DNA from: Clostridiales bacterium
GTDB taxonomy: Bacteria; Bacillota; Clostridia; Oscillospirales; Oscillospiraceae
Reading direction: 5' to 3'
NCBI GenBank assembly: GCA_014799475.1
Contig: JAAVHX010000043.1
Location: 1-64,000, forward strand
DNA length: 64,000 nucleotides
The notes beneath the pieces were generated by a model that saw only the letters and a program-made list of their open reading frames with translations, had not been told where the DNA came from and did no database searches. Shown here piece by piece: positions 1 to 9,200 of the stretch (position 1 is the stretch's first letter; each line of letters begins with the position of its first letter). The position numbers were made by a program, and so were the translations under genes.

Positions 1-1
1 C

Positions 2-244
2 ACCCGGACATGGACGGAAAACGCACTCAAGGGAAAGAACTTTACAGTACTTCCATCCCAAGCGAATTTTGTGTTTGCCAGTCACCCAAACCATTCCGGC
101 AAGGAGTTGCTGGACGGTCTGAGGGAGCGGGGGATTCTAGTGCGCTGGTGGGACAAGCCGGAGATCAAGAACTGGCTTCGCATCAGCATCGGCACGGATG
201 AAGATATGGGGACGCTGGTACAGGCGCTGGATGAATTGATTTGA
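2..244 (+). CDS. hisC: Histidinol-phosphate aminotransferase, C-terminal fragment (5' truncated by window edge)
   Basis: Frame starting at base 2 reads ...NFTVLPSQANFVFASHPNHSGKELLDGLRERGILVRWWDKPEIKNWLRISIGTDEDMGTLVQALDELI*, typical of the HisC C-terminus. Confidence 0.8.
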   Translation, partial: TRTWTENALKGKNFTVLPSQANFVFASHPNHSGKELLDGLRERGILVRWWDKPEIKNWLRISIGTDEDMGTLVQALDELI

Positions 245-258
245 ATATAGTATATGCT

Positions 259-290
259 GGCCCGCCGAGTTTCCCGGCGGGCCGCTTTTT
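259..290 (+). terminator. Rho-independent terminator after hisC
   Basis: GGCCCGCCG-loop-CGGCGGGCC followed by a T tract. Confidence 0.85.
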
Positions 291-309
291 ATTTGACCAT
301 GGACGTGCT

Positions 310-342
310 TTGACCTTTTTTGATGTCTGAGAGAGGTATAAT
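310..342 (+). promoter_or_regulatory. Candidate Spo0A-dependent promoter of spoIIGA
   Basis: TTGACC (310-315) and TATAAT (337-342) separated by 21 bp; 0A-like box (reverse complement GGTCAAA) overlaps the -35. Confidence 0.55.
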
Positions 343-374
343 TTGGGACAGACCGGGGGAGAGGGGGCCTGCCC

Positions 375-1208
375 ATGACGGTGGTTTACGCCGATCTTTT
401 GTTCTTGCTGAATTTCATTGCCAACTACCTGCTGCTGCTGGCGGCGGGCCGAATGGCCGGGGCGGCACTGCGACGTTGGCGTATTGGCCTGGGAGCGGCG
501 GCGGGGGCGCTGTACGCGGTACTGGTGTTCCTGCCTGGGCTGAGCTGGTTGGCCCATTGGCTGTGTAAGCTGGCGACTGGGGTACTGATGACTCTCCTTG
601 CCTACGGCGGGGAGCGGTATCTGCTACGGGTGACCGTGCTGTTTTTCGGCGCTTCCGCCGCGCTGGCGGGGGCGGTGCTGGGGTTGGAGCTGCTGGGCAA
701 TGTCTCATTGACCTTAGATCATGGGGTATTTTATTCTCGGTTTGATATTCGGCTGCTGCTGCTATTGTTTGTGGCGTGTTATTTTGTGCTGTCCCTGTTT
801 TTCCGCCGGATCGGGCGGCATGAGGGAGAGCTGGTCGGGCTTGAAATCGCGCTGAATGGGGGCGTTGCGGTGGTGACGGCGCTGCGTGACACCGGCCATA
901 CGCTTACCGATCCGGCTACCAATCGCCCGGTGGTGGTGGTTTACTGGCAGGCGCTGTCCAAGCTGCTGCCCGATTGGGCAAACGCGGACACGCCGATCGA
1001 TTCATTGGAACGGTGCCACGCCGCGGGCTCCCGGCAGGCGCGGCTGATTCCCTATCGAGCGGTGGGGGTGGAACATGGGATGCTGCTGGCCCTGCGGACT
1101 CAGGGGGTAAAGGCGGACGGAAAGCCCCTGGGGAAGCTGCTGGTGGCGCTGTCCCCTACGCCGGTGGACGATGGGGGTGGGTATCAAGCGTTATTAGGAG
1201 GAATTTAA
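375..1208 (+). CDS. spoIIGA: Sigma-E processing peptidase SpoIIGA
   Basis: Multi-TM N-terminus ([22 protein letters not shown]), aspartic-protease-like [12 protein letters not shown], directly upstream of sigE. Confidence 0.9.
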   Translation: MTVVYADLLFLLNFIANYLLLLAAGRMAGAALRRWRIGLGAAAGALYAVLVFLPGLSWLAHWLCKLATGVLMTLLAYGGERYLLRVTVLFFGASAALAGAVLGLELLGNVSLTLDHGVFYSRFDIRLLLLLFVACYFVLSLFFRRIGRHEGELVGLEIALNGGVAVVTALRDTGHTLTDPATNRPVVVVYWQALSKLLPDWANADTPIDSLERCHAAGSRQARLIPYRAVGVEHGMLLALRTQGVKADGKPLGKLLVALSPTPVDDGGGYQALLGGI

Positions 1209-1209
1209 A

Positions 1210-1932
1210 ATGCTCTTGACCGATACATATCTGTGGCTGTGCCGACTTCTGGACCGGCTTGGAGTCAAGCTCCATGGGTCGCTCCACTACATCGGCGGCA
1301 GCGACACTCTGCCCGCCCCACTGACCCGGGAAGAGGAAGGGCGTCTCTTGGCGGAGCTTGAGGGAGAGGACAGCCGGCCGGGGGCCAGAGCCCAGCTGAT
1401 TGAGCACAACCTCCGGCTGGTGGTTTACATCGCGCGGCGGTTCGAGAACACCGGGGTGGGCATTGAGGACTTGATCTCCATCGGAACCATAGGGCTGATC
1501 AAAGCGGTGGAGACCTATAAGCCTGCCAAAAATATCAAACTGGCCACCTACGCGTCCCGATGCATTGAGAACGAAATCTTGATGTATCTGCGGAAAAACG
1601 CCAACCGCCGGGGCGAGGTATCCCTGGATGAGCCGCTGAACACCGATTGGGACGGCAACGAGCTGCTGCTGTCCGATGTGCTGGGCACTGACAGCGACAG
1701 CATTGAAAAGCCCATTGAGGATGACGTGGACCGGGATCTGCTGTTCACCGCCATCACCCGGCTTTCAGAGCGGGAACGAGCCATTATCACCATGCGCTTC
1801 GGCCTGGACGGCCGGAAGGAGCGCACCCAAAAGGAGGTGGCCGATCAGCTGGGCATCAGCCAATCCTACATCTCCCGGTTAGAAAAGCGCATTATTGACC
1901 GGCTGAAAAAGGAGATTTTACGGATGATGTAG
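1210..1932 (+). CDS. sigE: RNA polymerase sporulation sigma factor SigE
   Basis: Sigma-70 regions 2 and 4; [41 protein letters not shown]; spoIIGA-sigE-sigG synteny. Confidence 0.95.
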   Translation: MLLTDTYLWLCRLLDRLGVKLHGSLHYIGGSDTLPAPLTREEEGRLLAELEGEDSRPGARAQLIEHNLRLVVYIARRFENTGVGIEDLISIGTIGLIKAVETYKPAKNIKLATYASRCIENEILMYLRKNANRRGEVSLDEPLNTDWDGNELLLSDVLGTDSDSIEKPIEDDVDRDLLFTAITRLSERERAIITMRFGLDGRKERTQKEVADQLGISQSYISRLEKRIIDRLKKEILRMM

Positions 1933-2004
1933 CCTCAGAAGTTTAGAAGTGAGAAGTCCATCGAAAGTGGTCTGACGATAAAAAATATAGCCCGCCCTGC
2001 CACC

Positions 2005-2032
2005 GTATGAAAGAGCGCCCATCGGAAATACT
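2005..2032 (+). promoter_or_regulatory. Candidate forespore (sigma-F-like) promoter upstream of sigG
   Basis: GTATG, 14 bp, GGAAATACT; the -10 fits the GGnnAnAnT pattern. Confidence 0.4.
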
Positions 2033-2059
2033 GATTTTGAATCCATTCCGAGTAGCGAG

Positions 2060-2839
2060 GTGTCTGAGGTGCAGGGCAAGGTAGAGATATGCGGGGTCAA
2101 TACCGCCAAGTTGAAGGTGCTGAAAAGCGAGGAGAGCCTGGAGCTGCTGCGCCGGACCAGAGCGGGGGATATGCAGGCCAGGGAGGAGCTGATCTCCGGC
2201 AACCTGCGGCTGGTATTGTCGGTCATCCAAAAGTTTTCCGGCAGGGGAGAGAACGTGGACGATCTGTTTCAAGTGGGCTGCATCGGCCTGATCAAAGCCA
2301 TTGACAACTTCAATATTGATATGGACGTGCGGTTTTCTACCTATGGAGTGCCCATGATCGTGGGGGAGATCCGCCGCTACCTTCGGGATAACAGCGCCAT
2401 CCGGGTATCACGCTCGGTGCGTGATACCGCTTACCGGGTACTCCAGACCAAGGAGAAATACATGGCGGAGCACCAGAAGGAGCCCACGGTGGATGAGATC
2501 GCCCAGATTTTGGAGCTGCGCCGGGAGGATGTGGTGATGGCGCTGGACGCGGTGGTGGATCCTGTGTCTCTGTTTGAGCCGGTGTATTCTGACGGGGGCG
2601 ACACAGTATGCGTCATGGATCAGGTGAAGGACAAAAAAAATACCGATGAGGCGTGGCTGGAGCATATTGCCCTGGGGGACGCCATCAGTAAGCTGGATGA
2701 GCGGGAGCAGCGCATTTTGGCCCTTCGATTTTTTCAGGGCAAGACCCAGATGGAGGTCTCCGCTGAGGTGGGCATCTCCCAGGCCCAGGTATCCCGCCTG
2801 GAAAAAAACGCGCTGAACCGGATACGAAAAGAGCTGTAA
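2060..2839 (+). CDS. sigG: RNA polymerase sporulation sigma factor SigG
   Basis: GKVEICGVNTAKLKVLKSEE N-terminus and full sigma-70 domains; probable GTG start. Confidence 0.95.
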   Translation: MSEVQGKVEICGVNTAKLKVLKSEESLELLRRTRAGDMQAREELISGNLRLVLSVIQKFSGRGENVDDLFQVGCIGLIKAIDNFNIDMDVRFSTYGVPMIVGEIRRYLRDNSAIRVSRSVRDTAYRVLQTKEKYMAEHQKEPTVDEIAQILELRREDVVMALDAVVDPVSLFEPVYSDGGDTVCVMDQVKDKKNTDEAWLEHIALGDAISKLDEREQRILALRFFQGKTQMEVSAEVGISQAQVSRLEKNALNRIRKEL

Positions 2840-2861
2840 AGGAAAAAACATATACACAAAA

Positions 2862-2895
2862 TGCCCCGCAAATCCACCTGAGGGATTGCGGGGCA
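2862..2895. terminator. Hairpin between convergent sigG and flavodoxin/ferredoxin gene
   Basis: TGCCCCGCAAATCC / GGGATTGCGGGGCA inverted repeat. Confidence 0.7.
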
Positions 2896-2908
2896 CTTGT
2901 TATTGAAA

Positions 2909-3682
2909 TCACTTTGTCAGGTACTTTTCCACACAGTACTGCTCGATCACTCTTTTCCCCAGCAGGGTGATGGCCTGGGTCGGGCACCTGTTGGCGCAGC
3001 GGTAGCACATGGTGCATTGATTTCCCGGCTTTGCGTGCTTCTCTTCCGCATCCAGAGAGATGTTTTTCATGGGACAGAGCTGTACGCATTTGCCGCAGCC
3101 GATACATTTTTCGGCATCGATCTTCAGCTTGTCAGAATAGTGTTGGGTTTTATGATAGAAATAGAGCCGCTGGCCAAACAATCCCATGAGAAAGGAAAGT
3201 GTACTCAAACCTTCCTGAGGGGGGCGGCCTTTGGTAAAAGCATTTGCCGCCCGCTCTATTTTCAGCTCCGCTTCTTTGATAAGCTGCTGATTTTTGCGTA
3301 GCGGCCGCTTCAGCATGGGCTCGTCACAGATGCTGTCCGGCATTTTTAAGTGCAGACCGCCGGTTATGACCGCGCCAAATTGACGAAGCAGGCGGGCCAG
3401 AACACCGGCGCCGTCTCCGCTGAACAGTCCCATGGTCGCGATGATGAATATATTCTTGTCACGCCATAACTCGCTATTTTCCACGACAAAATCGCTCAAT
3501 ATTTTTGGAAGGCCGCTATATTGAACAGGGAATCCGATCACAAGCTCCTGATGATGCTTGAGCTTACATATAATATCCAGCTGTTCAATCGAAACTGCCG
3601 GAACATCAAAGCCGCATTTGTGTAAAAACACCTCTGTACAGTATTTCGAATTTCCTGTTCCGCTGAAATAAATTCCAAGCAT
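2909..3682 (-). CDS. EFR1-type flavodoxin-ferredoxin fusion protein
   Basis: MLGIYFSGTGNSKYCTEVFL flavodoxin start plus two CxxCxxCxxxC/P ferredoxin motifs (CIGCGKCVQLCP, CTMCYRCANRCP). Confidence 0.85.
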   Translation of the reverse strand: MLGIYFSGTGNSKYCTEVFLHKCGFDVPAVSIEQLDIICKLKHHQELVIGFPVQYSGLPKILSDFVVENSELWRDKNIFIIATMGLFSGDGAGVLARLLRQFGAVITGGLHLKMPDSICDEPMLKRPLRKNQQLIKEAELKIERAANAFTKGRPPQEGLSTLSFLMGLFGQRLYFYHKTQHYSDKLKIDAEKCIGCGKCVQLCPMKNISLDAEEKHAKPGNQCTMCYRCANRCPTQAITLLGKRVIEQYCVEKYLTK

Positions 3683-3816
3683 TGATCTGCCTCCGCCTCA
3701 TAAAAAGGCGGTATATACGCCGTATACCGCCCTTGAAATTGATTGATTATAACATGACATGCGCAAAATATCAAGCTCAAGATCATCAGGCGCAGGGCCG
3801 TTTCGTGTGAAGCGGT

Positions 3817-3846
3817 ATTGTGGTCATCTCCACAATGTTGTATAAT
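3817..3846 (+). promoter_or_regulatory. Candidate promoter with overlapping palindromic operator
   Basis: ATTGTGG-N6-CCACAAT (3817-3836) overlaps -35 position TTGTGG; TATAAT at 3841-3846 with 17-bp spacing. Confidence 0.5.
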
Positions 3847-3911
3847 GATGGCAAGGCTTAGAATTGAAAAAGGGCCTTACGCTACCATATAACATAGAAG
3901 GAGGATCACGC

Positions 3912-5357
3912 TTGAACAAGAAGATATATCTCATAACCGCAGCGTTAGCGCTCCTGCTGCTGGCGGGCTGCGGTGCATCTTCCGCCGAGACAGGAGAATC
4001 AGAACCGCCTTCTCCGTCCGCTTCTACATCCACTCCAGTTGATGCCGCCGGGCCGGTCCAGTCTGATACCCCCGCCTACTATACCGCCTACGCTGAGATC
4101 GTGCGGGACTATCAGCAGCAGTACGGCCCCGAGCGCATCCAGCAGATCCACTACGGGCCCGATATGCTGAATTGCCTCATGGGCGTGTGCGTCGTCCGCT
4201 TGATCGACTTTGATTTGGACGGCACGCAGGAGCTCATGCTGTGCTGGCCGGAGAGCGAGTCGGCCGATCATTCCTACCGCTATGCCATATGGACAAGCCT
4301 CGATGGGCAAACGGCCGCGAAGATCTGCGAAAACCAAATCCTGGACGGCGTTCAGTATTATAACCCATTCATCAAGCTGGTGAGCCGGGCGGACGGCGTG
4401 TTCCTGGGGGAGGATGTCAACACCCCGGATGTCTCTGAAACCCATGTCTACCGCGGCGTATCCCCCAGCGGCCTGAGCGACGCCCTGACCCTCGGCTATG
4501 ATCCCTATAGTGGGGACGATGGGCAATACCTGGTCAATGGGCAGTCCGTCAGCGGCGACGCTTATACCAAAGCGGAATCAGATTACCTGGAGGGCGCAGA
4601 GGTGACGCGGATCAGCTTTGTCCTTGCCGACTTTGAGGACTCGACACCGCTGGTCGAGGCAGTCCGGGCAACGCAGGAGGCCTTGCGGCTCCTCGGGATC
4701 GAGCCCAACGAAACCGGCCTTGACATCATCCCATTCGATCCGGAGCAGGTGGGCTACGCCCCCTATCTGGAGATGATCGACCAATATCTCAACGATTTTG
4801 GACAGCCTCAGGTCCTGTCGTCCAGCCGGTATGACGGCAGAGACGATATGCCCGCTTTGGGTGGCCTGTGTGTGGTGCGCACGGCGGATCTGGACGGCGA
4901 TGGAACAGACGAACTGATCCTGGCCTATGCCCAGAGCTTTGCGGCGGAGGGCAGCCATATCTCCTATGGCTATAGCATTTGGACGCTGCGGGACGGGGCT
5001 GCGCGGGAACTGATCCGCGCGTCGATACCCGGCACTGCCTACGAGCCGGGCATGATGTTCTACACCGGGCAGACGGAGGGCTACATGGCCATCAACTACG
5101 ACACCAACACCGAGCAGGCGACCAGCATCGCCAACGTGGAATATGAAGTCCGCTGCTATGGCTATGACGGGGAAGAGCTGGTCCGGAAGGAGAGCCTTGC
5201 GGAGCTTCCCAATGAGGTCAGGAGCAACGAGACGGAGCGTATCTATTTCTCTGCCAACAGCTATCGCTGGGCCTATGGTATGGACTGGGATGTGGATTCC
5301 CAGCAAGTACTGAGCAAAACTTTGGATACCATCAACCTGCTGCGCAGCTCAACATGA
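3912..5357 (+). CDS. Putative lipoprotein with two duplicated D-x-D-x-DGT-x-EL domains
   Basis: Lipobox LLLLAGCG; TTG start preceded by GAAGGAGG; two related halves (LIDFDLDGTQELML / TADLDGDGTDELIL). Confidence 0.7.
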   Translation: MNKKIYLITAALALLLLAGCGASSAETGESEPPSPSASTSTPVDAAGPVQSDTPAYYTAYAEIVRDYQQQYGPERIQQIHYGPDMLNCLMGVCVVRLIDFDLDGTQELMLCWPESESADHSYRYAIWTSLDGQTAAKICENQILDGVQYYNPFIKLVSRADGVFLGEDVNTPDVSETHVYRGVSPSGLSDALTLGYDPYSGDDGQYLVNGQSVSGDAYTKAESDYLEGAEVTRISFVLADFEDSTPLVEAVRATQEALRLLGIEPNETGLDIIPFDPEQVGYAPYLEMIDQYLNDFGQPQVLSSSRYDGRDDMPALGGLCVVRTADLDGDGTDELILAYAQSFAAEGSHISYGYSIWTLRDGAARELIRASIPGTAYEPGMMFYTGQTEGYMAINYDTNTEQATSIANVEYEVRCYGYDGEELVRKESLAELPNEVRSNETERIYFSANSYRWAYGMDWDVDSQQVLSKTLDTINLLRSST

Positions 5358-5367
5358 GTTTAAGAAC

Positions 5368-5397
5368 CCAGGGTGACTCAGATGAATCACCCTGGGC
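5368..5397. terminator. Bidirectional hairpin between convergent genes
   Basis: CCCAGGGTGA-loop-TCACCCTGGG. Confidence 0.7.
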
Positions 5398-5445
5398 TCT
5401 CAATTTTTGCTCAAAAACCACTGAGGGGGGCAGGGGAAAAGCCTC

Positions 5446-6357
5446 TTACTTCGCCAGCTTCGCAATCTCCTCGGCAAAGTTCTCCTGCTTCTTCTCAATG
5501 CCTTCGCCCTTCTCGAAGCGCACGGCGTCCTTCAGAGTGACGGTGCCGCCCAGATTCTTGGCGGCGGCGTTCATATACTGCTCCACAGTGACGTCGCCGT
5601 CCTTGACAAAGGCCTGCTGGAGCAGGCAGTTCTCAGCATAGAATTTGTTCAGCTTGCCGGCCACGATGTTCTCCTTGACCTTGTCGGGCTTGTTGGCCAT
5701 CTTGGGGTCGTTGGCCATCTGGGCCAGAAGGATCTTCTTCTCCTCGTCCAGGACCTCCTGGGTGACCTGGCTCTTGTCCAGGAAACGGGGGTTTAAGGCC
5801 GCGATCTGCATGGCCATGTCCTTGCCGATCTCGGTGGCGTCGATGCCGCCGGTGACCTCCAGGTTGACCATGACGCCGATCTTGCCGCCGGCGTGGATAT
5901 AGGGGACGGAAACGCCGTCCGCGAAGCGGGCGAAGCGGCGGACCTTGATGTTCTCGCCGATGACCAGAACCATCTCCTGCTGCTGCTGGGTGACGGTCAG
6001 GTCGGTGCCGTTGTACTTGCACTCCATCAGCGCGTCCAGGTCGGCGGGGGCGCAGGCGGCCACAGTGGCGGCCACGCCCTTGACAAAGTCCACAAACTTC
6101 TCGTTCTTGCCCACGAAGTCGGTCTCGGCGTTGACCTCGACCACCACGCCCACGCCGTCGATGACGCAGGAATAAGCCATGCCCTCGGCGGCGATGCGGC
6201 CGGCCTTCTTGGCGGAAGCGGCCAGGCCCTTCTCGCGCAGCCACTCGATAGCCTTGTCCATGTCGCCGTCAGAGGCGGCCAGAGCCTTCTTGCAGTCCAT
6301 CATACCCACGCCGGTCATTTCGCGCAGGTTCTTTACATCCTGAGCAGTGATTGCCAT
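5446..6357 (-). CDS. tsf: Translation elongation factor Ts
   Basis: MAITAQDVKNLREMTGVGMMDCKKAL signature. Confidence 0.97.
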   Translation of the reverse strand: MAITAQDVKNLREMTGVGMMDCKKALAASDGDMDKAIEWLREKGLAASAKKAGRIAAEGMAYSCVIDGVGVVVEVNAETDFVGKNEKFVDFVKGVAATVAACAPADLDALMECKYNGTDLTVTQQQQEMVLVIGENIKVRRFARFADGVSVPYIHAGGKIGVMVNLEVTGGIDATEIGKDMAMQIAALNPRFLDKSQVTQEVLDEEKKILLAQMANDPKMANKPDKVKENIVAGKLNKFYAENCLLQQAFVKDGDVTVEQYMNAAAKNLGGTVTLKDAVRFEKGEGIEKKQENFAEEIAKLAK

Positions 6358-6390
6358 AATATCGTTACCTCCAAATATAATTGTAAAAGA

Positions 6391-6418
6391 AAGCGCCCGC
6401 CCGCGTGGGCGGGCGCTT
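6391..6418 (-). terminator. Intercistronic hairpin between rpsB and tsf (candidate attenuator)
   Basis: AGCGCCCGCC-loop-GGCGGGCGCT followed on the minus strand by TTTCTTTT. Confidence 0.6.
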
Positions 6419-6454
6419 AGGTGTTGAAACGCTCAGCCAGGGTAGGGGATACGC

Positions 6455-7192
6455 TTACTCGGCGGCGGGAGCGGGCTCCTCAGCCGTCTCAGCGGCGGGG
6501 GCGGCGTCCACACCCTGGCGGCCCTCCTGCACGGCGTTGGCCATGACGGAGGAGATCACCCTGATGCCGCGGATGGCGTCGTCGTTGCCGGCGATGACGT
6601 AGTCGATCTCGTCAGAGTCGCAGTTGGTGTCCACGATGGCCACGATGGGGATGTTCAGCTTGCGGGCCTCGTTGATGGCGTTGCGCTCCTTGCGGGGATC
6701 AACGACAAACAGAGCGCCGGGGAGCTTCTTCATCTCGACCACGCCGCCGAGATACTTCTCCAGCTTGCTGATCTCGCCCAGCAGCTTCATGACTTCCTTC
6801 TTGGGGAGCATATCGAAGGTGCCGTCCTCCTGCATCTTCTTGAGCTGGTTCAGGCGATCCACGCGGGTGCGCATGGTCTTGAAGTTGGTCATCATGCCGC
6901 CCAACCAGCGGGCGTTGACGTAGTACATACCGCAGCGGGCGGCCTCCTCGCGGATGGCGTCCTGGGCCTGCTTCTTGGTGCCCACGAACAGCAGGGACTG
7001 GCCGTTGCCGGACAGCTCCTTGACGAAGTTGTAGGCCTCCTCCAGCTTCTTCACGGTCTTCTGCAGGTCGATGATATAGATGCCGTTGCGCTCCGTGTAG
7101 ATGTAGGTGGCCATTTTGGGGTTCCACCGGCGGGTCTGGTGGCCGAAGTGCACGCCGGCCTCCAGCAGCTGCTTCATAGATACGACTGCCAT
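6455..7192 (-). CDS. rpsB: 30S ribosomal protein S2
   Basis: [33 protein letters not shown] upstream; Ala/Glu-rich C-terminus. Confidence 0.97.
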   Translation of the reverse strand: MAVVSMKQLLEAGVHFGHQTRRWNPKMATYIYTERNGIYIIDLQKTVKKLEEAYNFVKELSGNGQSLLFVGTKKQAQDAIREEAARCGMYYVNARWLGGMMTNFKTMRTRVDRLNQLKKMQEDGTFDMLPKKEVMKLLGEISKLEKYLGGVVEMKKLPGALFVVDPRKERNAINEARKLNIPIVAIVDTNCDSDEIDYVIAGNDDAIRGIRVISSVMANAVQEGRQGVDAAPAAETAEEPAPAAE

Positions 7193-7361
7193 TGATTTTT
7201 TCCTCCTAAATTTGGTTTTTACCTCCGAAAGCTTCCTTTTTCCCGCCCACCTTCTGGGAAGGCACCGGGCGAAAAATCGGCTCTCGTGCGGAATGCCTGG
7301 ATATTTTACCACAAGCCATGGGGGAACGCAAGTATTTTTTCACCAATTTCTTGAGAAAAAG

Positions 7362-7628
7362 TCAGCGCCCCCGGCGCTCCCTCCGGGCCTGCGCCCTGCC
7401 GTCCACCAGGATGATGTCCTCCCCAAACCGTTTGACCGCCGACCAGGGGAACACCGCGTCCGGTTCCCGGCCCAGCAGGCCCAGCAGGCGGGGCCGTCCT
7501 TTCACCACGACGCTTTCAATGGCGCCATGCTCCGGATCCAGCTCTATGTCGCCCACGAACCCGTACCGGGTGCCGTCGGCGATGTCAATGACCTCTTTAT
7601 ACTGCAGATCGGCAATGCGGCAGATCAT
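7362..7628 (-). CDS. PRC-barrel YlmC/YmxH family protein
   Basis: MICRIADLQYKEVIDIADGTRYGFVGDIELD; GGAGG upstream. Confidence 0.8.
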   Translation of the reverse strand: MICRIADLQYKEVIDIADGTRYGFVGDIELDPEHGAIESVVVKGRPRLLGLLGREPDAVFPWSAVKRFGEDIILVDGRAQARRERRGR

Positions 7629-7804
7629 AGTATACCCTCCTTTTTCCTTTGCCATCAATATATGAGGCCGAGCAGACCGGCAATCCGCGCGATGGGAAAA
7701 ATACATGGAAAATTTTCATTTAACCTCTAGGCAAAAGGAAGGTTTTCCAGTATAATACTGTCTATGTGCAGGATCAAACCATGGGACGAGAGAGGATGAG
7801 AGTC

Positions 7805-8542
7805 ATGAGCGGGTTGAAATATAAGCGCGTGCTGCTGAAGGTCAGCGGCGAGGCGCTGGGCGGCGAAGCTGGCCGGGGCCTGGACTTCGATGTGATTGAA
7901 AAGGTGTGCGATGTGGTGGCCCGCTGCGCCGGGGAAGGCGTTGAAGTGGGCATCGTGGTGGGCGGCGGAAATTTTTGGCGCGGCCTGAAGGACGGCAAAG
8001 GGATGCGCAACCGCACCCGGGCCGACCATATGGGAATGCTGGCCACCTCCATCAACTGTCTTGCGCTGGCCGATGTGCTGGAAAACAAGGGGGTCGATGT
8101 GCGGGTGCAGACCGCCATTGAAATAAAGTCCATCGCCGAGCCGTATATCCGCTCCCGGGCGGTCCGGCATCTGGAGAAGGGCAGGGTGGTCATTTTCGGC
8201 TGCGGCACCGGCAGTCCCTTCTTTTCCACCGACACCGCCGCGGTGCTCCGGGCGGCGGAGATCAACGCGGACATCATTTTGCTGGCCAAGAACGTGGACG
8301 GCGTATACAGCGCCGACCCGGTGAAGGATCCAAACGCGGTGAAGTACGACAGCATCACCTACGACGATGTGCTGGCCCAGCGCCTGGGTGTGATGGACTC
8401 CACCGCCACGTCCCTGTGCATGGACAACAACATCCCCATTATCCTCTTCGCGCTGAAAGACCCGGAGAATATCCTCCGTGTGGTACACGGGGAGAAAATA
8501 GGCACAATTGTGAAAGACATAGGAGGAAACGATCATGACTGA
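7805..8542 (+). CDS. pyrH: UMP kinase
   Basis: [15 protein letters not shown] ... GGGNFWRG; upstream of frr. Confidence 0.95.
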   Translation: MSGLKYKRVLLKVSGEALGGEAGRGLDFDVIEKVCDVVARCAGEGVEVGIVVGGGNFWRGLKDGKGMRNRTRADHMGMLATSINCLALADVLENKGVDVRVQTAIEIKSIAEPYIRSRAVRHLEKGRVVIFGCGTGSPFFSTDTAAVLRAAEINADIILLAKNVDGVYSADPVKDPNAVKYDSITYDDVLAQRLGVMDSTATSLCMDNNIPIILFALKDPENILRVVHGEKIGTIVKDIGGNDHD

Positions 8543-9089
8543 TTTTTGCAAGACCTACGATGAAAAAATGGGCAAGACCATCGAAGTGGTGAAGGGGGAC
8601 TTTGCCAGCGTCCGGGCGGGCCGGGCCAACGCCAGCGTGCTGGACCGCATCCAGGTGGAATATTACGGCACCCCCACCCCCATCCAGCAGGTGGCCAGCA
8701 TCTCCACCCCTGACCCCCGCACCCTCCAGATCCAGCCCTGGGACGGCAGCATCCTCAAGGCCATCGAAAAGGCGATCCAGACCTCCGACCTGGGCATCAA
8801 CCCCCAGAATGACGGGCGCGTTATCCGGCTGGCATTCCCGCAGCTCACCGAGGAGCGCCGTGTGGAGTTGACCAAACAGGTACGCAAGTATGGGGAGAAT
8901 GGCAAGGTGGCTATCCGCAATATCCGCCGGGACGCCATGGACGCACTCAAGTCCATGGAAAAGAAGTCGGAGATCACCGAGGATGACCGCAAGCAGATCG
9001 AAAAGGAACTCCAGGATCTGACGGATAAGCGCTGCAAGGAGATCGACACGCTCACCGCCGCCAAGGAAAAGGAATTGATGGCGGTCTGA
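8535..9089 (+). CDS. frr: Ribosome recycling factor
   Basis: RRF motifs: [24 protein letters not shown]. Confidence 0.97.
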   Translation: MTDFCKTYDEKMGKTIEVVKGDFASVRAGRANASVLDRIQVEYYGTPTPIQQVASISTPDPRTLQIQPWDGSILKAIEKAIQTSDLGINPQNDGRVIRLAFPQLTEERRVELTKQVRKYGENGKVAIRNIRRDAMDALKSMEKKSEITEDDRKQIEKELQDLTDKRCKEIDTLTAAKEKELMAV

Positions 9090-9103
9090 TTTCGTCTTTC
9101 AGC

Positions 9104-9135
9104 GCATACAAGGGGGGCGCGCCCCCCTTGTATGC
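9104..9135. repeat. Perfect 32-bp palindrome between frr and uppS
   Basis: GCATACAAGGGGGGCG|CGCCCCCCTTGTATGC read directly. Confidence 0.95.
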
Positions 9136-9200
9136 TGTCCGGCTGTTTATGATTTGGTTCTTTTTTGTCAACACTATCAATAAAGTTAGGATGGGTGTGT

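Noticed and set aside
7193-7320. S2 and L19 5' leader regions as new riboswitches
   Set aside because: Both upstream regions (also ~31800-31876) have consensus promoters and some pairing, but ribosomal-protein leaders are known and I could not show a distinct structure by eye
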